This document shows, one piece after another, positions 26,429-34,864 of a stretch of DNA of 58,623 nt. Below the pieces are notes generated by a model that saw only the letters and a program-made list of their open reading frames with translations, was not told the DNA's origin and made no database searches. Each line of letters opens with the position of its first letter. Position 1 is the first letter of the stretch. The DNA is from an uncultured Lachnospiraceae bacterium (GTDB lineage: Bacteria > Bacillota > Clostridia > Lachnospirales > Lachnospiraceae), in contig CACZFF010000010.1 in the NCBI GenBank assembly GCA_902780385.1, positions 1-58,623 of the forward strand, written 5' to 3'. The translations under genes and the position numbers were made by a program.

Positions 26429-26496
26429 GAACAGAAAAACCTATAGAACAGAAAAACCTATAGAACAGAAAAACCTATAGAACAGAAAAACCTATG
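26429..26496 (+). repeat. Four 17-bp tandem repeats
   Basis: Four consecutive copies of GAACAGAAAAACCTATA (26429-26445, 26446-26462, 26463-26479, 26480-26496); the last ends in G instead of A. They lie 16 bases after the hydrolase stop codon and before a terminator. Near-identity of the copies implies recent expansion. Two other loci in the window have tandem repeats of the same 17-bp period but different sequence. Confidence 0.95.
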
Positions 26497-26535
26497 GGAC
26501 TAAAAATCCAAATCTATAAGGAAACTTTGAAAAAG

Positions 26536-26562
26536 CAACCGCTGAAAGGCGGTTGTTTTTTT
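26536..26562 (+). terminator. Terminator after the MBL-fold hydrolase
   Basis: Stem CAACCGC (26536-26542)/GCGGTTG (26549-26555) with a six-base loop, followed by seven T residues. Confidence 0.88.
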
Positions 26563-26728
26563 ACAAGCTTTTACAAGTTTTTTTCTGTTTTCTCTAAGTT
26601 TCAAATAAGGATACTCTGCTAAGATGTTTTCATGCACAGGAGAACAGAAGTGCATATAAATACGATTACTACAGAGATGATCGATCATAGAGAGACTTAT
26701 CAGAAAAAGCAGAAAGGTAAAAGAAATT

Positions 26729-28480
26729 ATGAAGGCAAATGAAATCAGAAGGAAATTGAAAATATTGATCACCGGTATGACACTGGCAGCGATGGTGACT
26801 TCCATGGCCGCCTGCAGCTCTGCCCCGACAGGCAGCACAAGCGGTTCCGCCCAGTCTCAGGCAGCTGCAGAGACAACAGCAGAGTCTGAGGCGGAGAACG
26901 CAGCAGAGAATACAGCAGCAGAGAATACAGCAGAGGACGTACATGAGGAAACAGGAGCCGCAGACAATGCTGCAGACAGTATCACAGACAATACTGCAGA
27001 GGCAGAAGAAGGGGCTTCTGCAGATGTCTCGGAATCCACCGCGTCTGCTTCCGTGCGGACCGGTCCCTCGAAGGAAGACATTGAGACGACAGAAACTGTT
27101 GAAAACGGTGAGGACAGCAGCCACGCGATCACAGCGGACGGAGAAGAGGCCTCCTGGTCCAACACCGCTGTCACCAAGACCGGCGATTCCGGCCAGGGAG
27201 ACGAGGCGGATTTCTATGGGGACAATGCAGCAATTTTTGCGGCAAACGGAGCAACGCTCAATCTCTCCAACATGGTCGTGGAGACCAACGGCACCCACGC
27301 GAATGCAGTTTTCAGCTACGGCGAAGGAACAAGCGTAAACGTGTCAGATTCCTATATTGAGACCAGCGGCAACTGCTCCGGCGGCATCATGACCACAGGC
27401 GGAGGCACCATGAACGCAGAGAACCTGACCATCAATACCAGCGGCAATTCCTCTGCGGCGATCCGCTCCGACCGCGGAGGCGGCACGGTCACTGTGACAG
27501 GCGGATCCTATACGACCAGCGGAACCGGCTCCCCGGTCATTTATTCCACCGCTGATATCACTGTCAACAATGCGGAGATGGAGTCCACTGCATCTCAGGG
27601 TGTCGTTGTTGAAGGAAAAAACTCCGTCACTCTCAACAATGTGGAGCTGGCAGCGGACAATAACACCAAGAACAGCGACAAATCCGACTACTATCAGGCG
27701 GTCATGATCTATCAGTCCATGTCCGGTGATGCGGATGAAGGAACTTCTTCCTTTACCATGAACGGCGGCAGGCTCACCAATGCCAACGGAGATATTTTCT
27801 TCGTCAACAATACGGCGACAACAATTGATTTGACCGGTGCGGAGATTATCAACAATGGCGACGGTATTTTCCTCAGAGCGGCTGCTGCCGGCTGGGGCAG
27901 TGAAGGTTCCAACGGAGGCCATGTGAATATGACGGCGGCAGACCAGGAGATCAAGGGTGACATGGCCGTGGATGAAGTCTCCGAATTGAACCTGTATCTC
28001 AAGGACAATTCCGCCTTTACAGGCGCCATCAACAGCGACGGCGAAGCAGGAAGCGTCTATGTGGAAATCGAAGAAGGCTCCAGGTGGGTTCTGACAGGTG
28101 ATTCCTATATCACAAGCCTCACCTGCGGTGCCGATGCGATCGACCTGAACGGATATACGCTCAATGTCGGCGGACAGACCTATGAGGCCGGGACGGAATC
28201 CACCGGAGAAGCAATTGAATTCACCATTTCCTCCGGCAGCGGAGAGGGATTCGGCGCTCCTGACGGCAAGCCGGGTGAGAACGGAGAAAACATGAGCCCC
28301 GGAAGACAAGGAGGCCCCGGCGGTGACGGCACCACACCTCCCGAAAAACCCGCAGGAGGGAAACCCGGCGGAGAGAAGCCTGACGGTAAACACGGTCAGA
28401 AGAACAGCAGCTCTTCGGACAGCAGTGCTTCAGACAGCACCTCAACCAGCGGGACATCTGTTGATACGACAGAAAACTGA
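26729..28480 (+). CDS. Surface lipoprotein with right-handed beta-helix repeats (583 aa)
   Basis: Signal peptide with lipobox SMAAC, so Cys29 should be lipid-anchored. Residues ~30-110 are an Ala/Glu/Thr/Asn-rich spacer. From ~130 to ~500 short repeats alternate turns and strands (TLNLSNMVVETNG, SVNVSDSYIETSG, TMNAENLTINTSG and so on), the pattern of a parallel beta-helix as in pectate lyases and adhesins. The C-terminus is Gly/Pro/Lys-rich, then Ser/Thr-rich, with no sortase motif. The function is unknown; adhesion or carbohydrate binding is plausible. A possible extended -10 (TGCTAAGAT near 26611-26619) is the only promoter hint. The gene stands alone. Confidence 0.75.
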   Translation: MKANEIRRKLKILITGMTLAAMVTSMAACSSAPTGSTSGSAQSQAAAETTAESEAENAAENTAAENTAEDVHEETGAADNAADSITDNTAEAEEGASADVSESTASASVRTGPSKEDIETTETVENGEDSSHAITADGEEASWSNTAVTKTGDSGQGDEADFYGDNAAIFAANGATLNLSNMVVETNGTHANAVFSYGEGTSVNVSDSYIETSGNCSGGIMTTGGGTMNAENLTINTSGNSSAAIRSDRGGGTVTVTGGSYTTSGTGSPVIYSTADITVNNAEMESTASQGVVVEGKNSVTLNNVELAADNNTKNSDKSDYYQAVMIYQSMSGDADEGTSSFTMNGGRLTNANGDIFFVNNTATTIDLTGAEIINNGDGIFLRAAAAGWGSEGSNGGHVNMTAADQEIKGDMAVDEVSELNLYLKDNSAFTGAINSDGEAGSVYVEIEEGSRWVLTGDSYITSLTCGADAIDLNGYTLNVGGQTYEAGTESTGEAIEFTISSGSGEGFGAPDGKPGENGENMSPGRQGGPGGDGTTPPEKPAGGKPGGEKPDGKHGQKNSSSSDSSASDSTSTSGTSVDTTEN

Positions 28481-28513
28481 TAAAAAACTACAATAAAAAA
28501 GCTGCGAAAAAAA

Positions 28514-28568
28514 CAAAAGAGACAGGGATCATGCTATCCCTATAAAAGCAAAAGAGACAGGGATCATG
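28514..28568 (+). repeat. 20-bp direct repeat
   Basis: CAAAAGAGACAGGGATCATG occurs at 28514-28533 and again at 28549-28568, 35 bases apart. The second copy forms the left half of the hairpin at 28548-28587. The pair looks like a partly duplicated terminator hairpin. Confidence 0.85.
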
Positions 28569-28587
28569 TTTTCCCTGTCTCTTTTGC
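28548..28587. terminator. Long hairpin between convergent genes
   Basis: A perfect 16-bp stem runs from GCAAAAGAGACAGGGA (28548-28563) to TCCCTGTCTCTTTTGC (28572-28587) with an eight-base loop. It separates the lipoprotein gene from the convergent CBS-ACT gene. The run CTCTTTTGC supplies T residues inside the right arm rather than after it, so it is an imperfect intrinsic terminator that may serve both strands. Confidence 0.6.
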
Positions 28588-28629
28588 TGCTGCCCATCAG
28601 CAATTATAAACTATAAACTTTACCGCGAA

Positions 28630-29310
28630 TTATACGTCGAATGTCTTGGTGGTGCCGAACTTGGTGGTCTGTGTGACGTTGTTCAGCTTGTAGCCTGCAT
28701 TGACCAGGATGTCGACCATGCTCTTGACGGAAATCTCGCCGGTCGCCTTGACGACGGCCTCGGTGCCGCGGGCTTTGGTGTGGTAGACAGCCATGGCTTC
28801 CATGTTGGCCTCGTTGTCGGCCAGGAGCTGGGCGATGCCGGCAAAGAAGCCGGGTCTGTCGTCGCACTGGAAGACGAAGCGGGTGCCCTGGTGCTTGTAG
28901 CCCAGAAGGTCCGTGAAGGCCTGGAAGATATCTTTCTCGGTGATGATGCCGAGCACATGGTTGTCATCATCGATGACCGGGAGAACGGAGATTCCCTCGT
29001 CCAGCATCTTCTGGGCGGCCTCTTCGATAAAGGCGTCCTGGTTGATCGTCTTGACGTCCGTGAGCATGATGTCCTCAACCTTGGTCTTGCTGAGCAGGTA
29101 GTTGAGCTCATAGATGGACAGAGAGGTCGCATTGGCGCCGCTCTTTTCGGTGACCAGACCGCCGGTGACCAGGCCGATCAGCCTGCCGCTCTCATCGACG
29201 ATCGGAAGGCGGTGAAAATGACCCTTGGACATGATGTCCACAGCCTTGGAGATCTTGGTGTCTTTTGTAACGGTGACAGGTTCCTTTGTCATATGATCTT
29301 TAACGTACAT
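28630..29310 (-). CDS. CBS-pair and ACT domain protein, AcuB-like (226 aa)
   Basis: Two CBS motifs (residues ~1-60 with VKDHMTKEPVTVTKDT, and ~78-140 with VEDIMLTDVKTI) are followed by a C-terminal ACT domain (~150-220, FQCDDRPGFFAGIAQLLADNE). CBS pairs bind adenine nucleotides and ACT domains often bind amino acids, so this is probably a cytosolic sensor. It is the last gene of the liv operon, 46 bases after livF, which suggests sensing of branched-chain amino acids or of energy state. The ATG at 29310 follows AGGAGGG. An in-frame extension to 29385 contains no better start. Confidence 0.87.
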   Translation of the reverse strand: MYVKDHMTKEPVTVTKDTKISKAVDIMSKGHFHRLPIVDESGRLIGLVTGGLVTEKSGANATSLSIYELNYLLSKTKVEDIMLTDVKTINQDAFIEEAAQKMLDEGISVLPVIDDDNHVLGIITEKDIFQAFTDLLGYKHQGTRFVFQCDDRPGFFAGIAQLLADNEANMEAMAVYHTKARGTEAVVKATGEISVKSMVDILVNAGYKLNNVTQTTKFGTTKTFDV

Positions 29311-29356
29311 ATTTCCCTCCTGTAAAATCCGATTATCCGCCGAATTATCCGCTGTA

Positions 29357-30061
29357 TTATCCGCCGAGATAGGCTTTGCGCACACGCTCGTCGCGGGCGA
29401 GTCCCTCTCCGGTACCCTCCAGGGTGATCCGGCCGGTCTCCAGAACGTAGGCGCGGTTTGCTATGGACAGTGCTCTTTTCGCATTCTGCTCGACCAGCAG
29501 AATGGTAGTTCCTTTTTTGTTGATCTCCTCGATGATCTGGAAGATTTCCGAGACAAGGAGGGGGGAGAGGCCCATGGAGGGCTCATCCAGCAGCAGGATG
29601 GAGGGCTTGGCCATGAGAGCCCGCCCCATGGCGAGCATCTGCTGCTCGCCGCCGGAGAGTGTGCCGGCAGCCTGTGTGCGGCGCTCACCCAGACGCGGGA
29701 AGGTCTGGTAGACGTCCTGAATATCCTTGGCGATTTCGCCCTGGTCCCTGCGCAGATAAGCGCCCAGGATCAGGTTCTCCTCGACCGTCTGCTGAGCAAA
29801 TACGCGGCGGCCTTCGGGGACCTGTGCCAGTCCCAGACCGACGATCTTGTGAGGGGGGATTTTCGTGAGCTCGGTTCCGTCAAGGCTGATGGTTCCTTCC
29901 GCTGTCTTGATCAGACCGGAGATTGCATGCATTGTGGTGGTCTTGCCTGCGCCGTTTGCGCCGATCAGGGTCACGATCTCGCCGTCGCGAACTTCAAAGG
30001 AGATGCCTTTGATCGCCTCGATCATGCCGTATCGGACTTTCAAATTTTCTACTTTCAGCAT
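29357..30061 (-). CDS. livF: Branched-chain amino-acid ABC transporter ATPase LivF (234 aa)
   Basis: One of the two ATPases of the transporter. Walker A GANGAGKTT, the LivF-type QVPEGRRVF, the ABC signature LSGGEQQML, Walker B SILLLDEPS and the H-loop region VEQNAKRAL with Gln in place of His, as is usual in LivF proteins. Length is typical. It lies 93 bases downstream of livG in the same operon and precedes the CBS-ACT gene. Confidence 0.96.
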   Translation of the reverse strand: MLKVENLKVRYGMIEAIKGISFEVRDGEIVTLIGANGAGKTTTMHAISGLIKTAEGTISLDGTELTKIPPHKIVGLGLAQVPEGRRVFAQQTVEENLILGAYLRRDQGEIAKDIQDVYQTFPRLGERRTQAAGTLSGGEQQMLAMGRALMAKPSILLLDEPSMGLSPLLVSEIFQIIEEINKKGTTILLVEQNAKRALSIANRAYVLETGRITLEGTGEGLARDERVRKAYLGG

Positions 30062-30154
30062 ATCTATACTCCATGCCGCCCGCCGGGCGGCTCTTTTCTT
30101 GATCCGGTGGATCTGTTCAGAGCATCTTGATCCAATGAACAGATACTTTCTACA

Positions 30155-30928
30155 TCAGTCGCCCAGGTATGCCTTGATGACCTCGGGATTTGCCTGAATC
30201 TCGGCGGGAAGGCCCTGGGCCAGCAGCATGCCGTAGTTCAGAACATAGATGCGTTCGCAGATTCCCATGACGAGCTGCATGTCGTGCTCGATCAGCAGGA
30301 TCGCGATCTTGAAGTGGTCGCGCACGAAGCGGATCATCCGCATCAGGTCCTCGGTCTCCTGCGGGTTCATGCCGGCGGCCGGCTCGTCCAGAAGCAGGAG
30401 CTTGGGCTCTGTGGCCATGGCGCGGGCGATCTCAAGACGTCTCTGCGCTCCGTAGGGAAGATTTCCCGCGGTGACATCCGCGTATTGACCGAGCTCCATG
30501 ATCTCCAGAAGCTCTCTGGACTTGCCCTCGATCTCGCGCTCCTTTGCGTAGTAGCCGGGAAGGCGGAATACGGCGGAGACAGGGGAATATTTGATGTTGT
30601 TGTGATAACCGGTCTTGACGTTGTCGAGAACGGTCAGATTGTCGAAAAGACGGATATTCTGAAATGTTCTGGCGATACCGGCCTTGTTGATGTCCACGAC
30701 GGTTTTGCCCGCGGTATCCTTTCCGTCGAAGAAGATACTGCCGCGTGTAGGTGTGTATACTTTGGTGAGCAGGTTGAAGACAGTTGTCTTGCCCGCGCCG
30801 TTGGGACCGATCAGCCCCACGATCTCTTCGTTATAAATCGCCAGGTCCAGGTCGTTGACCGCCGTCAGACCGCCGAAGTCGATTCCAAGCTCTTTGACCT
30901 CCAGAACAGGAGTTTTTTTCTCGCTCAT
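30155..30928 (-). CDS. livG: Branched-chain amino-acid ABC transporter ATPase LivG (257 aa)
   Basis: Second ATPase. Walker A GPNGAGKTT, Q-loop ARTFQNIRLF, signature LPYGAQRRLEIARA (LivG form), Walker B LLLLDEPAAGMN and switch IEHDMQLV. It works with LivF beneath LivH and LivM. A short AGAGGT ribosome-binding site precedes the ATG. The 149 bases between it and livM contain two strong hairpins. Confidence 0.96.
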   Translation of the reverse strand: MSEKKTPVLEVKELGIDFGGLTAVNDLDLAIYNEEIVGLIGPNGAGKTTVFNLLTKVYTPTRGSIFFDGKDTAGKTVVDINKAGIARTFQNIRLFDNLTVLDNVKTGYHNNIKYSPVSAVFRLPGYYAKEREIEGKSRELLEIMELGQYADVTAGNLPYGAQRRLEIARAMATEPKLLLLDEPAAGMNPQETEDLMRMIRFVRDHFKIAILLIEHDMQLVMGICERIYVLNYGMLLAQGLPAEIQANPEVIKAYLGD

Positions 30929-30994
30929 AACTACCTCTTACTTATTTTCTGTCATTTTAAGGGACACCGGAAATGAATCGTGTTTACGGACGCA

Positions 30995-31014
30995 GCAGAC
31001 CGCAAGCGGTCTGC
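30995..31014. repeat. Hairpin 1 between livM and livG
   Basis: Perfect 9-bp stem GCAGACCGC/GCGGTCTGC around AA. No T-run follows on either strand, so it is not a standard terminator. It could mark an mRNA-processing or stability point inside the liv transcript. Confidence 0.8.
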
Positions 31015-31023
31015 GCCAAATGT

Positions 31024-31056
31024 CTGCAAATGCTCATGCAAGCATGGCATTTGCAG
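31024..31056. repeat. Hairpin 2 between livM and livG
   Basis: CTGCAAATGC (31024-31033) pairs with GCATTTGCAG (31047-31056), and inside it CATGC pairs with GCATG across AA, with one bulged base: a 15-bp stem. It lies 10 bases from hairpin 1 and 22 bases beyond the livM stop. Confidence 0.8.
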
Positions 31057-31077
31057 CCGCTTGGCTCACTGTTTTCA

Positions 31078-32130
31078 TCATGCTTTCTTTTTCCTGCGGA
31101 AGGCGGAAGCCTTTGTCCTGAGGAATTCGTTGTTTGTGACAAGCATGATCACGATCAGGATCACGGCGTAGATCAGCATGCGGTAATCCTGCAGTCCGCG
31201 CAGCAGCTGAGGGAGCAGGAAGAGGACGACAGTGGAGATCAGAGTGCCGTTGATATTTCCGAGTCCGCCCAGCACGACGTAGACCAGGATCAGGATCGAG
31301 GTGTTGTAGTCGAATTTGCTGGCGACCATAGTGGAGTAGTTGAGGCCGTACAGAGCGCCTGCGGCGCCTGCAAGGGCAGCGGAGACCACGAAAGCCATCA
31401 TCTTGGTCTTTGCAATATTGATGCCGATGGATTCGGCGGCGATCCGGTTGTCGCGGGCAGCCATGATGGCGCGGCCGTTTCTGGAGTAGATCAGGTTATA
31501 GACAACGATCAGGGCGAAAACTACAAGGATAGTACCAGCTGTGAAGTTTGCGATACGCTCGGTACCTGTGGCGCCCATGGGACCGTTGATCAGATATTTC
31601 CCTCCGGGCTGCAGCTCGAAGTTGTTCTCGACAAAGGCCACCTTGAGACCAGTGCTGTCAAAAGCGACATAGAGGTTCATGATCAGGTTCATGACGATCT
31701 GGCCGAAAGCGAGGGTGACGATTGCCAGATAGTCGCCCTGCAGCTTCAGAACCGGAATACCGATCAGGAAACCGACGAAGGCGGTGAGCAGCATGCCGAC
31801 AATGATCGCCAGGATCAGACGCGGGATGGCGGGAACGGAAGCCTTGAGCAGGCCTGAGACGCAGACGCCGGAGAATGCGCCGACCGCCATGAAGCCGGCC
31901 TGGCCCAGGTTCAGCTCACCCGATACGCCGACGTTGAGGTTGAGACCGATGGCAGCGACCAGATAGCAGGTCGCGGGGACCAGAAGGCCTGTAAAAAGAC
32001 TGGACAGGTTACCGGTTTTGAGCAGGATCTCCAGAACAATATATGCGACAGCAACCATTGTATAGGAGATGGTCCTCGAACGATGCCGGTTGTCCATCAG
32101 GATACCGAAAATACTTTTTTTCTCTTTCAT
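31078..32130 (-). CDS. livM: Branched-chain amino-acid ABC transporter permease LivM (350 aa)
   Basis: Permease subunit with about nine membrane helices. The LivM signatures are LNLNVGVSGELNLGQAGFMA and a later GRAIMAARDNRIAAESIG segment contacting the ATPases. Length fits the family. It starts 18 bases after livH ends. GGGAG precedes the ATG by about ten bases. Confidence 0.95.
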   Translation of the reverse strand: MKEKKSIFGILMDNRHRSRTISYTMVAVAYIVLEILLKTGNLSSLFTGLLVPATCYLVAAIGLNLNVGVSGELNLGQAGFMAVGAFSGVCVSGLLKASVPAIPRLILAIIVGMLLTAFVGFLIGIPVLKLQGDYLAIVTLAFGQIVMNLIMNLYVAFDSTGLKVAFVENNFELQPGGKYLINGPMGATGTERIANFTAGTILVVFALIVVYNLIYSRNGRAIMAARDNRIAAESIGINIAKTKMMAFVVSAALAGAAGALYGLNYSTMVASKFDYNTSILILVYVVLGGLGNINGTLISTVVLFLLPQLLRGLQDYRMLIYAVILIVIMLVTNNEFLRTKASAFRRKKKA

Positions 32131-32148
32131 AATAGAACACTCCCATGT

Positions 32149-33024
32149 TTAGACTTTTTCACGGATATTCTTGCCGAGCAGACCGGTGGGCTTCACGAGC
32201 AGGATGACGATCAGGACACCGAAAACAATGACATCGGAAAGATTCGTGGAAATATATGCCTTGGAGAGAATCTCAATGATTCCCAGCAGAAGCCCGCCCA
32301 GCAGTGCTCCGGGGATCGAGCCGATTCCGCCGAAGACGGCGGCAGTGAAGGCCTTGATACCGGGCATGGAACCCAGTGTGGGAGTGACAGTGGGATAGTT
32401 GGCACACAAAAGGACAGACGCGATGGCGGCAAGTCCTGAACCGATTGCAAAAGTAATGGAGATGATCTTGTTGACATTGATGCCCATGAGGGTTGCGGCA
32501 CCTTTGTCCTCGGAACAGGCGCGCATGGCGCTTCCGGTCTTGGTCTTGTTGATAAAGAGTGTCAGACAGACCATGACAACCAGGCAGGTGGCAATCGTGA
32601 TCAAGGTCAGATAAGAAATAGAAAGACCGCCGAATTCAAGCGCACCGGTCGAGATGATGGAAGGGAACATCTTGGGAGATGCACTCCAGAGAAGCTGTGC
32701 GCTGTTCTGCAGGAAATAGCTGACACCGATGGCAGTGATCAGAACGGACAGGCTCGACGCCTGGCGCAAAGGTTTGTAGGCAAGGCGCTCAATGACTACG
32801 CCCAGGACCGTACAGCAGATGACGGCCGCCAGAATGCCCGGAATCAGCGGGACATGAAAGCGAGTCAGTGCGAAAAAGGCTACATAGGCACCGACCATGA
32901 TGACGTCGCCGTGCGCAAAATTCAGCATTTTCGCAATACCGTAGACCATGGTATATCCGAGCGCGATGATCGCGTACACGCTTCCCAGCCCCAGGCCGTT
33001 GACAAAGTTAGATAGGAATCTCAT
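32149..33024 (-). CDS. livH: Branched-chain amino-acid ABC transporter permease LivH (291 aa)
   Basis: Permease subunit with about eight helices. LivH signatures include GLGLGSVYAIIALGYTMVYG, LNFAHGDVIMVGAY and the ATPase-contact segment GSAMRACSEDKGAA. It pairs with LivM. It lies 319 bases after the binding-protein gene, with a terminator and a second promoter between them. Confidence 0.95.
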   Translation of the reverse strand: MRFLSNFVNGLGLGSVYAIIALGYTMVYGIAKMLNFAHGDVIMVGAYVAFFALTRFHVPLIPGILAAVICCTVLGVVIERLAYKPLRQASSLSVLITAIGVSYFLQNSAQLLWSASPKMFPSIISTGALEFGGLSISYLTLITIATCLVVMVCLTLFINKTKTGSAMRACSEDKGAATLMGINVNKIISITFAIGSGLAAIASVLLCANYPTVTPTLGSMPGIKAFTAAVFGGIGSIPGALLGGLLLGIIEILSKAYISTNLSDVIVFGVLIVILLVKPTGLLGKNIREKV

Positions 33025-33220
33025 TGACGTAAATTTCCCCCTCTTTCAGATTTGCGGCTGCTCAGGCTTGTCTTCTCTTCGGATCATGCCGGAGTACGGG
33101 CAGGTTTCGAAAAGGGAAAGGCTGTTTTTTTAATCCCTGCAGTGCCATGAACAGCTGCCGTTACAAATAATAAATATTTCTGCGCACAGAAAAAAAGCTG
33201 CGCAGATTCAGCTAACGACC

Positions 33221-33226
33221 ATTATA
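33221..33226 (-). promoter_or_regulatory. Internal extended -10 promoter for livHMGF
   Basis: On the minus strand TGCTATAAT forms an extended -10 element, with no good -35 17 bases upstream (TTTTCC). It lies just downstream of the terminator after the binding-protein gene and would give livH a ~190-base leader containing a TCTGCGCA/TGCGCAGA hairpin (33179-33206). Confidence 0.5.
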
Positions 33227-33257
33227 GCACGTAAAACGTCTTCGGAAAAACATAAAT

Positions 33258-33300
33258 GAAAAAAAGATGGGCCTTCCGGACCATGAAATCCGGAAGACCC
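33258..33300 (-). terminator. Terminator after the liv binding-protein gene
   Basis: On the minus strand GGGTCTTCCGGA pairs with TCCGGAAGGCCC (12 bp including one G-U) across eight bases and is followed by ATCTTTTTTTC. It lies 43 bases after the stop of the binding-protein gene. Partial termination here would give more binding protein than permease. Confidence 0.85.
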
Positions 33301-33343
33301 ATTGACAGGACTTCTATTTTTTAATCTGGAGAATCAGTGCCTC

Positions 33344-34579
33344 TTATTCCGCTGCGGGAACATATTCGCCGTTCTCGATGATCATAGCCTTGGGAGCCTT
33401 GGTGACTTCGCCGTTCTCATTCCATGTCATGTCGGAGCCGGTCAGGCCGTTGAAGGTCATGGTGGTGAACTGCTCGACCATTGCTGCGCAGATGTCTGCG
33501 TTGCTCATGTCAGATGTGATGCCGGCTGCTTCGCAGGCCTGGGCCAGAGCGTAGATGCAGTCATAAGCGTCTGCTGCGAACTGGTTGGGAACCTCGCCGT
33601 TGGCGCGTGCCTTGTAGTTCTCGACGAAAGTCTTGGTCAGCTCATCTTCTGCGTTTGCAACGAAAGGAGTCAGCAGATAGACGCCCTCAGCAAGAGCAGT
33701 ATCGAAGCCTTCCACACCGAGGATACCGTCCATACCGTCGACACCGAAGACAGTGGGCTTGTAGCCCATCTTGTCAGCCTGGGTCAGGATCTGGGAAGCG
33801 GGTGTGTAGTAGATGGGGAGGAAGAGGAGATCAGCGCCTGCAGCCTGTGCATCGCCGAGCTGTACATTGAAGTCGCTCTCTTCGCCCTTGAAGGTGCCTT
33901 CATAGACGATCTCAAGGCCTTCGGTTGCTGCCTGTGCCTTGAAGGTATCGAAAATGCCCTTGGAATAGGGATCATCGTTCTTGTAGATAACAGCGATCTT
34001 GGAGCCGAGGTCGGGATGAGCTGCGATGTAGGTCGCACTTCCGGAACCCTGGTTGGGATCGGAGAAGCACATCTGGAAGACGTTGCCGTAAGCGCCGGTC
34101 ATGCCTTCGCCGTCAGCATAGATAACGGAAGGGCTGGAGCCGGAGGGAGTGATCGCGAAAGTCTGATCTTCCTGGTAAAGAGGAGAGACTGCTGCGCCGG
34201 GAGCGGATGTGACAGCTCCCAGAGAAATCTGCATGCCGCCGTCCTTCAGTGTGCCGTATGCGGTAGCTGCTTCCTCAGCATCGTGCTTGTCGTCTTCAAA
34301 CTGGAGAGAAAACTGCACGCCGCCCTTTGCGTTGACTTCTTCGACTGCCATCTCTGCCGCAATCTTAACAGCGTTGCCGTAAACTGCTGCGGGGCCTGTA
34401 AGAGGGCCGCTGCCGCCGATCTTGATGGCGCCGCCTTCAGCAGCTCCGCTCTCGGCTTCTGCTGCCGGAGCGTCGGAAGAAGTAGAACTGCTGGAAGCGC
34501 TGCCGCCGCAAGCTGCGAGCGACATTGCCATGCATGCAGTCATGGCAACTGCCAGAGTGGTTTTCCAAAACTTTTTCAT
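33344..34579 (-). CDS. livK: Branched-chain amino-acid ABC transporter substrate-binding lipoprotein (411 aa)
   Basis: Periplasmic-type binding protein of the Leu/Ile/Val family (type I fold). Signal peptide with lipobox SLAAC, so Cys24 is lipid-anchored. A Ser/Ala-rich linker precedes the ligand-binding region (IKIGGSGPLTGPAAVYGNAV, later YGNVFQMCFSDPNQG and GVDGMDGILG). The ATG at 34579 follows AGGAGGT. It is the first gene of the liv operon. The exact ligand cannot be read from sequence. Confidence 0.94.
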   Translation of the reverse strand: MKKFWKTTLAVAMTACMAMSLAACGGSASSSSTSSDAPAAEAESGAAEGGAIKIGGSGPLTGPAAVYGNAVKIAAEMAVEEVNAKGGVQFSLQFEDDKHDAEEAATAYGTLKDGGMQISLGAVTSAPGAAVSPLYQEDQTFAITPSGSSPSVIYADGEGMTGAYGNVFQMCFSDPNQGSGSATYIAAHPDLGSKIAVIYKNDDPYSKGIFDTFKAQAATEGLEIVYEGTFKGEESDFNVQLGDAQAAGADLLFLPIYYTPASQILTQADKMGYKPTVFGVDGMDGILGVEGFDTALAEGVYLLTPFVANAEDELTKTFVENYKARANGEVPNQFAADAYDCIYALAQACEAAGITSDMSNADICAAMVEQFTTMTFNGLTGSDMTWNENGEVTKAPKAMIIENGEYVPAAE

Positions 34580-34755
34580 AACATAATACCTCCTGTATAA
34601 TGAATGTTCATATCGCCGCGGAAAGCAAATGCGGGGCTGACGCACCGTCACTTCCCATATCTTGGAAAAGATCATAAAAAATCATAGCAGCAGGAAGGAA
34701 ATACAGTGTGCTGTCTGCGCAGGAGCTTTTCTGTCTCATGGCGATATTAACGCCT

Positions 34756-34784
34756 ATTATAATGCGAAAGAAAATTCATTTCAA
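34756..34784 (-). promoter_or_regulatory. Promoter of the liv operon
   Basis: On the minus strand TTGAAA (34779-34784), 17 bases, TATAAT (34756-34761): close to consensus. Transcription from near 34749 leaves a ~170-base leader before livK. I see no T-box or obvious riboswitch there. Confidence 0.8.
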
Positions 34785-34806
34785 CACTTTAGTTCGGCAC
34801 ATTGCA

Positions 34807-34864
34807 GGAGGAGACAGGGAGGAGACACAGAACCGTCCCCTGTCTCCTCCGGAACCGTCCCTCC
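34807..34864. repeat. GGGGACGG palindrome, copy 3 (inverted)
   Basis: GGAGGAGACA (34807-34816) and a second GGAGACA (34821-34827) can each pair with TGTCTCCTCC (34841-34850). The loop, read on the minus strand, is GGGGACGGTTCTG, identical to copies 2 and 4. A further partial unit with AACCGTCCC follows up to the deacetylase stop codon. Confidence 0.85.

Noticed and set aside
30973-31857. A 294-codon plus-strand ORF rich in Asp/His/Gln
   Set aside because: It is antisense to livM and has no family motifs.
34580-34749. Leader peptide or riboswitch in the liv operon leader
   Set aside because: A 43-codon ORF can be read, but it has no ribosome-binding site and no run of Leu, Ile or Val codons. 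I could not fit a known riboswitch or a T-box.
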